A stretch of DNA of 64,000 bases from Knufia peltigerae. Its lineage: Eukaryota; Ascomycota; Eurotiomycetes; Chaetothyriales; Trichomeriaceae. The notes under the pieces were generated by a model. The model saw only the letters and a list, made by a program, of their open reading frames with translations, ran no database searches and was not told the DNA's origin. Below are positions 54,710-62,375 of this stretch, piece after piece; position 1 is the first letter of the stretch, and each line of letters opens with the position of its first letter. The stretch covers positions 42,846 through 106,845 of the forward strand of contig JAPDRN010000116.1 in assembly GCA_030247855.1 (NCBI GenBank), written 5' to 3'. A program made the translations under genes and the position numbers.

Positions 54710-56350
54710 ATGAAGAAATATCTAGGACTGACAGGTTCAAGCCTGGATCTTGCGGCACTGATTTTGGTAGTGGCTCCGGCATTTCTTTGCTATGGCTACA
54801 ATCAAGCGGTTGCAGGAGGTCTCTTGACGCTCGACTCCTTCCTCGAGGCCTTTCCCCAGATGGACACTCTCAACACCACGGGAGCTCAACGCACGAAGAA
54901 TTCCAATATCCAGGGTAAGCTACATACTACTACGGCTGAGCCCCCTGGGCAGCACTATCCTGACTCAATTCATTCTCCAGGCACTGTCATCGCCCTCTAC
55001 CTTGTCGGCGGTATTTTCGGCTCCCTGTCCTGCATCTTCATGGGTGACAGGTTGGGTCGTCGCAAGGTTATCTTCATTGCATCTGGAGTTTCCGTGATTG
55101 GCGCCGTTCTGATGGCTTCATCCTACCAACTGGCTCAATTTGCCGTCGCTCGACTCGTCCTGGGTTTTGGTACCGGCGGATATGTGGCGACGGTCCCTGT
55201 CTGGCACGCTGAAATTTCCAAACCGTCCAAAAGAGGGTCGGGCGTCGTGACGACTGGCTTCTTTATCGGAACCGGCATCACCATGTCGCTCTGGGTCGAC
55301 TTCGGATTCTACTACCTCCGTGGCACAGGCGCATGGCGAGCACCGCTGGCTCTGCAAATCGCCTTCTCTCTGGTCGTCATGGCCAGCATCTTTCTTCTCC
55401 CCGAATCACCTCGATGGTTGATGAAGAAGGGTCAGGTCGACGAAGCTCGAGAGGTCTTATCGGCGCTGGAAGGTGTGACTGGAGATGTCCACACCCTGAG
55501 CGAGGATATGAATCAGATTCAGCGTTCCCTGACGCTGTGTGGGCAGGGCTACTTCGGGGACGTCTTCAGGATGGGAGAACAAAGACTACTGAACCGGACC
55601 GTGCTCGCCGTTTTGGGCCAGACTTTCCAACAGATGTGTGGCATCAACGCCATCACCTTCTACGCGACCACCATCTTCCAGCAATATCTCGGCCTGGATG
55701 GCACCACATCAAGAATACTGGCCGCATCCATAGCACTCACTCAACCGGTCGGTGGTGTCGTCGCTTACTACACCATCGATCGACTGGGGCGTCGCAAATT
55801 GATGGTCAGCAGCGCCGCCATCATGGCGGCATTGATGGCAATCCTGGCCGGAGCAACGTCGGCAAGAGACAACAAGGCTGCCTTGTATGTGGCCGTGGTT
55901 GCGCTTTTTCTGTTCCCCTTCATCTTCACCGTCGGGTTCGCAGGCCTAACCTTCCTCTACGCGACCGAAATAGCACCGACACAACACCGAGCGGCCATCA
56001 ATGCTCTGTCGACGGCAGCCGTTTGGACGTCCAACTTCCTCCTGGCTCAGGTCACCCCGGTCGGTTTCGACACGATCAAATACCGCTACTACATTGTCTT
56101 CGCCTGCATCAACGTCGCGATCGTACCGATCGTGTATTTCTTCTTCCCCGAGACGAAAGGCCTATCACTCGAGCAGATCGACCAGATCTTCACAAAATCG
56201 AACAATTTCTTCGACCCCACTCCTATTGCGAGATCACTGATCAAGCGTGAAGCGGCGCGACGGCGGAATTGCTATACCGTGGAAGGAGTAGCACAAATCG
56301 AGGACGTCGGTCGTCACACTGATCTACGAAAGGAGACCTCGGAGGGCTGA
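54710..56350 (+). CDS. MFS transporter, sugar-porter family
   Basis: Exons 54710-54914 and 54981-56350; the 66-nt intron (GTAAGC, branch CTGAC at 54960, CTCCAG) is a multiple of three and stop-free, so an unspliced frame also exists, but homology continues GKL-skipped as NIQ-GTVIALYLVGG. The spliced product is 524 aa. Sugar-porter signatures are in order: YNQAVAGGLLT in helix 1, GDRLGRRKVIF in loop 2-3, PESPRWLMKKGQVDEAREVL after helix 6, QQMCGINAITFYATTIFQ in helix 7, DRLGRRKLMV in loop 8-9, and PETKGLSLEQIDQIF after helix 12. This is a plasma-membrane proton symporter or facilitator fold for sugars or other small polyols and acids; substrate is not predictable from these motifs. The C-terminal ~55 residues are cytosolic. 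It neighbours an SRPBCC gene (convergent, 240 bp away) and may serve the same pathway as the Rieske oxygenase. Confidence 0.88.
   Translation: MKKYLGLTGSSLDLAALILVVAPAFLCYGYNQAVAGGLLTLDSFLEAFPQMDTLNTTGAQRTKNSNIQGKLHTTTAEPPGQHYPDSIHSPGTVIALYLVGGIFGSLSCIFMGDRLGRRKVIFIASGVSVIGAVLMASSYQLAQFAVARLVLGFGTGGYVATVPVWHAEISKPSKRGSGVVTTGFFIGTGITMSLWVDFGFYYLRGTGAWRAPLALQIAFSLVVMASIFLLPESPRWLMKKGQVDEAREVLSALEGVTGDVHTLSEDMNQIQRSLTLCGQGYFGDVFRMGEQRLLNRTVLAVLGQTFQQMCGINAITFYATTIFQQYLGLDGTTSRILAASIALTQPVGGVVAYYTIDRLGRRKLMVSSAAIMAALMAILAGATSARDNKAALYVAVVALFLFPFIFTVGFAGLTFLYATEIAPTQHRAAINALSTAAVWTSNFLLAQVTPVGFDTIKYRYYIVFACINVAIVPIVYFFFPETKGLSLEQIDQIFTKSNNFFDPTPIARSLIKREAARRRNCYTVEGVAQIEDVGRHTDLRKETSEG
54915..54980 (+). 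other. Intron of the MFS gene
   Basis: 66 nt, in frame and stop-free, so gene finders may miss it. Retaining it would insert 22 polar residues between helices 1 and 2, in the extracellular loop. Confidence 0.75.
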
Positions 56351-56593
56351 TGATCGGCGCCCTGGTCGCTTCTTGGAAACACCGTAGTGACTCGCAACTT
56401 GTCGTCTTTTCGCCCTGCCACATAGGAAAGGCAGGTCAATCGGTTACCCGTCAAGCAACTAGCCGGAGCATCACGTGATCAGAGTCGGTGGAATCGGCGG
56501 GATCAGTGGCGATCATACTAGGTAGCAAGCACTGATTACCACTGAGAGACACTGATATTCGAAAGTGACACAGAGTCTTTGACTTGGCAGAGG

Positions 56594-57191
56594 TTACGAT
56601 TTCATCTGTTCCTTCTCGACGTACTCCTTCAGCCTATCGAGGTACATGACATTCAACTCGTTGAGTTGCGCAGGGATTCCCATTAGATACTTGAACGCAT
56701 AGGCCGCCGGTCCCCCCATGGACTCCCAGTTACGAACCTGGCACGTCTGACCGGCGCCGTCCACCGGCGTGACTTCCTGGACCCGCTCGGCCGTCAGTGC
56801 CCACGACGGCAGCAACTTGCTTCGCCAACAGAGCCTGAACTTGGCAGGTGAGCGGCTCAGCTCAATGATCTGTGATGAGTTAGCTTTAGGGAAAGGAGGC
56901 ACATCAACCAAGATGACATACCTCGACGGGAACATCATAATCGCGAGCCTGCGCACCCATGTGCGTCTTGAGAAGGCCGGTCAGTCCGATCTTGACTTCC
57001 TCATCTGCAGCCTCAAATTTGAGCGAAGGGGTCCAGTCGTTCCATCGGTCGTACCGAGAAAATCCCGTTATGGTGTCAAAAACAACCGAGGCCGGCGCGT
57101 TGATGGTGACGGTGCCACCGGACGTGAAGAGGACCGTACCTGCAGGCTGCGACGGTGTCGCGGTGGGTTCGGTGAATAATGTCGCAGACAT
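56594..57191 (-). CDS. SRPBCC (START-like) small protein
   Basis: Exons 57191-56922 and 56869-56594 join in phase 0 across a 52-nt intron (GTATGT, branch GCTAAC, acceptor CACAG), giving 181 aa. The pattern VTINAPASVVFDTITGFSRY, DRWNDWTPSLKF and the C-terminal helix (YAFKYLMGIPAQLNELNVMY LDRLKEYVEKEQ) fit the SRPBCC/polyketide-cyclase-2 fold: a beta sheet gripping a long C-terminal helix with a ligand pocket. An internal segment (CWRSKLLPSWALTAERVQEV) supplies the middle strands. Members bind hydrophobic ligands or act as cyclases or hydratases; no catalytic residue can be named. Length is typical for a single-domain member. The gene is convergent with the MFS gene. A role in the neighbouring cluster is inference. 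Confidence 0.78.
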
Positions 57192-57589
57192 GACTGAAGA
57201 CGCGTGCTTGTGTATTTGATGGAGAATCCAAGTAAATGTGTAATGTGGAGGATAGTCAATAGCGAGACGAAGGGATCAGAGTCGCACAAAATTCGTCGTC
57301 GAGCAATCGCGGAGGTCAAATCACAGATACGTGTACATCATGGGAGAAGCGCCGCGAAAAATGACGTAAGAGCCAGGATTTGACTTTTCACCCCCCAGCT
57401 GAGAACGGAGTAGTCCTCTGGTCTCTTGCCACAGTATGTACTCCGTACCCTCCTCTTATGTACCCTTCTCTGTTGCCACAATATATACACTTCTCTGTTG
57501 CCACAATATGTACAGTACACTTCTCTATTGCCACAGTATGTACCCTCCTGGCAACCTTTCTCTCTCTCCCTCTGGCAGCGAAAAGTCGT

Positions 57590-57992
57590 ACCAGAAAATA
57601 ATAATTCTTGGCAAATAATTTTCGGTGACTCATCAACCACTTTTCTCTCATCTCATTGGTCAATCATGTCAATTATCCTAACTATCTAGGATTATTATGC
57701 ACCAAGTCCTAACTATGTAGAGTTTGCAATTAATCAACTCTAGATAGTTAGGACTTGCAGCCATAACACTCAAGATAATTAGGACTCGTAATTATTGTCG
57801 CGCAACACACCCAAAATGCCATCACAACACTCAAAATATCACCACAACACTTAGAATACCATCATAACAGTCAGAATTCTTCAAAGTTCAATCGTATGAA
57901 CTAGTGCTGCCTACTTGTTACACCGATCCTATTCGGGAACTCTTTCGACCTGCGCCCATAACACAACACTGCGCTGCGACCTCGACAACACC
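57590..57992. mobile_element. Composite repeat, right-half arrangement
   Basis: The AT-rich module (aataattcttggcaaataat, ctcatctcattggtcaatca, aactatctaggattattatg, aactctagatagttaggact), then accacaac-rich text, then an LTR-like arm (tgaactagtgctgcctactt, cctattcgggaactctttcg, aacactgcgctgcgacctcg). The arm ends abruptly at about 57992, where a host-gene fragment begins. Confidence 0.65.
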
Positions 57993-57994
57993 TA

Positions 57995-58440
57995 CAAACA
58001 AAAAAACCCTCACCGTGTTCCGGCGCAAGGTGGCGATGAAAGCGCTGCAGCGGAGGCTACCGAGCCCGAAGAGAAAGGCCTGCTTGCCGATTCTCGATTT
58101 ACTAAACTGTTTCAAGTTAAAGAATTCGCGGTGGACAAAACATCCAGGAAATTCCAGCAGCTTAATCCTAGCGTTAAAACCGCTCCAGCTTCTAATCTGG
58201 ATCGAGAGAAGGGGCTCACTGCCGTCGAGGAGGAAGCTCTCGATGAGCTTCCCGGATCAAGTGACGACGAGGATACCGACGAGGAGAAGGGAAGAAGCGG
58301 GTACCGAACAACAGACAGGATCTCTTCGGCGGACTACAGACGAGGGTTACCGAAGAAGCAAAAGAAGCGTGACCAGCTGCGGATGCAAGTATCCTCATTC
58401 CTCTTCTCCGAAATGGCAACAGTATTGATCTTAACCTAGC
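57995..58440 (+). pseudogene. ENP2/NOL10 C-terminal (NUC153) fragment
   Basis: The frame from about 57995 to the stop at 58437 reads ...ESAAAEATEPEEKGLLADSR, FTKLFQVKEFAVDKTSRKFQ, QLNPSVK, then acidic and basic tracts (DELPGSSDDEDTDEEKGR ... LPKKQKKRDQLRM). The D.RF..LF...(E/D)F.(V/I)D..S..FQ.LNP pattern is the NUC153 motif of Enp2/NOL10, a nucleolar factor of 40S ribosome biogenesis. The WD40 part, hundreds of residues in a real Enp2, is absent. Upstream sequence is a dispersed repeat arm. After ...QLRMQ comes a donor-like GTATCC and a CTTAACCTAG acceptor, so exon-intron structure seems preserved, pointing to a DNA-level copy of the gene end rather than a retrocopy. It has no own promoter or start and is presumably non-functional. 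Confidence 0.6.
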
Positions 58441-58835
58441 ACATCGTGTGTGTGGTTCTGGAAACACCTTCCTAACTCGCTCCATGCCATGGGAACTAAT
58501 ATCTTCCTCAGTTTCGGGCTCCCTATAAGGGGTCGACTTCCGATGAACTGTGGCGGAAAACGCCGAAATCTCCTCTCGCCCATGGTGCTCGAGGCGTGTC
58601 CAATTCCCGCAGCCTGCCCCCATCGAGTACGGCGATGCGACCACTGTCCAGGATCGTGTCGAGTCTGTGAGTAACCGCAATCATCGTGTGCGTGGCGAAC
58701 TCTTCGCGGATGACGCGTTTGCATGAAGGCGTCGGTCTCGCGGCCTACACTGCCGGTGGCTTCGTCGAGGGGGACAACCTTTCCCGCTGTTGAGTGGCTG
58801 CAACTCCAGAATGCTTTATGAAGGTACAGCACCAT
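58440..58835 (-). pseudogene. ABC-transporter C-terminal nucleotide-binding-domain fragment
   Basis: The minus strand reads VVPLDEATGSVGRETDAFMQ, then after a frame change VIREEFATHTMIAVTHRLDT ILDSGRIAVLDGGRLRELDT. This is the end of an ABC ATPase domain: Walker B/D-loop (LDEATSSVD in intact members), the H-loop His in THRLDT, and the closing beta strands. Spacing and wording fit the second domain of ABCC (MRP-like) exporters. The Walker A, Q-loop, signature and all membrane segments are missing. The D-loop Ser-Val-Asp reads Ser-Val-Gly. It abuts the ENP2 fragment end to end in opposite orientation. Non-functional. Confidence 0.6.
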
Positions 58836-59339
58836 ACCTTTTCTCCATCAAAAACCCTGAACTTGTTCTTCTCACTACATCTGAAGCATCTGCACGGCTG
58901 GAACAGATGACTCACTTGCGTGTGTCGATTGCATTTGGATTGTATGATTGCATCACACAGCAGACCCAAGGGCGAGGACGGAAGGTATTTCAACCTCTGT
59001 AAGAAAAAAAGGGCTGCCTTCCAAGGTTGGTGGGGTAAAGGAGTACTTGGAAACCTAGGTACTTACCCACAAACCTAAGGCACAGGATACCATCAAAACG
59101 CATAGTCGTCACAAAATCCTGGTCTCATAATCCACAACGATCCATCCATCCATCACGTCACTTTTTGAAGACGAGGGAAGAGACCATGTGACGGCACCTG
59201 CAGACGATTTTTGATTTAGGTTGGGTGCCATGACGAACCGTTTAGGCAGCAATCATTGATCCTTGACTATCCACCCTGGAAACTCTCATCCTCGGGCTTT
59301 TTTTCTTCAAGGTTACTTTTTTCGGGGTCCCTGAGACAG

Positions 59340-60060
59340 TTTGGTGTCAGTCGGATAGAGACAAGCTTGTCAGACGTCCGACTGAGCATCCGAATACAAG
59401 AGACGCTTATTCAGCCAGACGTCCGAGTGAGCATCCGAATGCAAAACGTCACTTGCCCTGAGTCGGACGTCTGAATGTAAAACGGCGCTTGTTCGGCCGG
59501 TGTTCGGTCGATGTTCGGTCCGACGTCCGACTGAACAAGTGAGCATTCAAATGCAAAAGGACGTCCGAATGAGCATCCAGATGCAAGAGACGCTTGTTCA
59601 GTCAGGTAGAGACAAGCTCGTCGGACGTCCGAGTGCAAAACCCGCGCCCCGTCAGCAACACGGGTCAGAAGCTTGATACTGCCGAAAATGACAAAAGGAG
59701 AAGCCAAAGTTAATGTGATGACACGAGTGCGGCGGGCAGTGCAGGATGAATGGATCGATCTTTATGGATTTAGACCAGGATTGAGACAAGTTAGCCAGTC
59801 GGACGTCCGAGCGAGCATCCGAGTGAGCATCCGAATGCAAAAGGCGCCTGTTCAGTCGGACGTCCGACGAGCATCCGAATTCAAAAGGCGTGCCAGGATT
59901 AAGATAAGCTTATCAGACGTCCGAGTGAGCATCCAAATGCCAAAGGCGGCCCCGTCAGCAACATGGGTCAGAAGAATGATGCTGCCGGAAATGGCCAAAA
60001 GAAGACGCCGGAATCAAAGTGATGACACGAGTGCGATGGCAGTGCAGGGTACAGCCAGAA
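59340..60060. repeat. Minisatellite with palindromic TCGGACGTCCGA core
   Basis: More than ten copies of (t)cggacgtccga or cagacgtccga with gagcatccgaatgcaaaa and gcgcttgttcagtcg. Superimposed is a roughly 320-bp segmental duplication: cccgtcagcaacacgggtca ... gatgacacgagtgcggcggg ... cagtgcagg at 59645-59745 recurs at 59950-60050. Confidence 0.85.
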
Positions 60061-60799
60061 GAAGTCGTCATATCCAAACATCCTGTCCATCCTATGAGGC
60101 GCCTAGGACAAAAGCCTGGGCTTAGATACGTTGACGATTGATTGTCGATGACCAGGATCCTGAACGAGGCGCTGATTTATCGTTCAATGCTGCATCGAAA
60201 TCAATATGTTTCCCAGAGAGACGTGTCATTCGCCTGCGCCGCCGGCCTGATTTCACACCTTTGACGGGTTGTTCGTAATCAACAGCCGTGGTTCAGACTC
60301 GATGAATGAAATCTTCGGTATTAGTATGGGCATCATTCACGAGCGTGAAATGATCCTTTCTTCTGTCCTTTTCTTTTGCCCTTTTCCTCTGTCCTGACCT
60401 CTTTCCGACGAGACTCATCTAGACGTGGACAATGGAGGTTGACGGACTCGAAGAGTCGCGACCCACATGTGATGACCCTACCACACCATCAAACTCCTTT
60501 GCGCTCCGCTCTGAGAGAAAACGCTTACATCACCACCTGGGCACGATTCGGAAAGTAAGTACGCATCAACCCACAGACCTCGGTGAAACATGTGTATGGC
60601 ACCATACGGTCGCTCTGGAGAGAATCCTGGAATCATGGTTTCCGATCCTTCTGACAGATCCGCTCTGGTGCTCCAGCTTACTGATGTCCATCACGAGCAG
60701 TTGTCGAGAGCGAAAATTACGGATAAATTCTCCAAGGAGAAAGACTCGTCTTCAGGCACCGCGTCTCCTCTCTTCTCCTCGACGACGCTTCCCGGCGCT

Positions 60800-61400
60800 G
60801 ACTCCCGATCCTCGAACGCCTCTGGAACGAAGGATATCCATCAAAGCTCGAGACGAGGCCCGAGTCAAATCCCTCCATTCTCACCGCGGCCGAAAGCGGT
60901 AGCGCCCAAACAATGGCCTTGGGATACGTCTTGAACCTCTGCCACAGGGACATGAAATGCTCTTCGGCAATGGCAACTTTGGCGTCCTGAAGGCTGTTCG
61001 TCGCTGCGTTCTTGTCGTGGCTGATGTCGGTGGTCGGCCCCCCTTTTCTCTCGAGTGATGGACTGCTGCTCAAGAGACTTTGCAAAGAATACGAGACGTC
61101 AAAATAAGGTGAGCGCGGAATGCTCGGTGGGAAGCAAATCACGACACCAAGAATCATAGTCCAGAGACAGGAAAAGGCGTTGCAGAAGAATCCGAGCCAT
61201 CCAAGGTTGAGATACCTCGGGGGAGCTTTTGGCGGCCCTGGAATGGGGCGAAACTTTGAGGGATGGCGTAGGTGATGTTGAGGTACGGCACGTCACCGGC
61301 GACGATGGATTTGAATGCGGTGGTCAACGCCAAATATGAAAAGACCATGACGGCAAACGAAAACGAAGGCGACCACGGTTGTTCGAACGGGGGAACTTGA
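60800..61400 (-). pseudogene. Amino-acid permease fragment fused to an MFS sugar-transporter N-terminus
   Basis: From 61400 on the minus strand: PFEQPWSPSFSFAVMVFSYL then ALTTAFKSIVAGDVPYLNIT YAIPQ, then (frame change) PPRYLNLGWLGFFCNAFSCL then WTMILGVVICFPPSIP. This is the helix 9-11 region of a fungal APC-family choline/GABA-type permease. In the same frame, some 30 residues on, it passes into DAKVAIAEEHFMSLWQRFKT, YPKAIVWALPLSAAVRMEGF and DSGLVSSFDGYPSFQ, the N-terminal segment and first helix of a maltose/alpha-glucoside-permease-type MFS transporter (usual form NMTL...KTYPKA..WS...S...(V/I)MEG(F/Y)D). Two unrelated transporter pieces thus sit back to back on one strand. Both are truncated and the APC part is frameshifted. 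Non-functional remnants. Confidence 0.6.
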
Positions 61401-61775
61401 AGGATCGGTCGATGCTTGCGAAGTGCGAAATGCGTAACTCATTGACATTCAATGTCCTGGCACATGGTACACCACAGGCGAAAAGTCGACATCCTTGCCA
61501 TGGAGTTCTGTCGGCGTCGACTACCTATTGTTGCGTACCAATGTATTTTCGTTCAGCGACTACTCCGCACAGATCGCATCATGAATGGACAGCTTGAGAT
61601 AAAGCTCGAGGTTGACATTCGAGGAGACTCGAAGACGACTTGCGAGAATCGAGGAAGGACGAAGGGGATTGACAAATCGAATTCATTCAGGTGCAAGCCG
61701 TGTCGATATTCACTCAGCCGAGTTTATCAGTGGTCACCTTTCTTGTCTTGGGCAAGATTTCACCCACCGCGCTCG

Positions 61776-62375
61776 CATGTCCTCTACCGCCGTCCGTCCT
61801 TTTTCACAAACGTCTACAACTACGCAACATGCCCCGTTCTTCTCGACCTACACCACTCTACGCACCATGATCGACGCACTGCTCGGCCCGCCGATGCTGA
61901 GCTTCCTCCTCATCCCGACATTCTCTTCGCACTCGGCGTCGCTGAATGTCTTGTTCTTCCATCTGACATGGTCGACGCTCGTCCTGTCGCACCCGCCCCC
62001 TGCGCGTCGAGCTCGTCGTGAGCCTGGCCGTCAAGACGCTGTTCTACATCCTCCCGTCGTTCTTTCTCCATAATCTTTGACGCCTTGCACCCTTCGGCCG
62101 CGCAGAGAACTCCGAGGCCCGGAGGGGGATGCAGGCGCCTATTGCTGAGCTGGATTGTAGTTGTCCTCGTATGGATCATGACCACGGCTATCTTCACGGC
62201 CTACATAATATCAGTGGCAAACCATTCGTTGTCTCTAGGGTCACTTGCGTCTCCGAGCTTTGCACTCACGTTTCTATTGTTTTCGTCTCTCATACTTGGA
62301 TGTTACGACTACGCCTACTACTGCGGCAGCAGCCATTTAGCTGCATCTCTGAAAGATCGACGCCGGCCATGATGT
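61776..62375 (+). pseudogene. Multi-pass membrane protein remnant, frameshifted
   Basis: An ATG at 61776 opens MSSTAVRPFSQ...TMIDALLGPPMLSFLLIP, TFSSHSASLNVLFFHLTWST LVLSHPP. At about 61996 a one-base shift is needed to continue PLRVELVVSLAVKTLFYILP SFFL, and another near 62070 for IFDALHPSAA. A further hydrophobic stretch (LLLSWIVVVLVWIMTTAIFT ... ALTFLLFSSLILGCYDYAYY) follows. The first part resembles the N-terminus of an uncharacterised ascomycete membrane protein, possibly of the fatty-acid-hydroxylase group, but I cannot confirm this and see no His-box cluster. Confidence 0.35.

Noticed and set aside
55333..56250. 305-codon plus-strand frame inside the MFS gene
   Set aside because: Off-frame shadow; all sugar-porter motifs are in the other frame.
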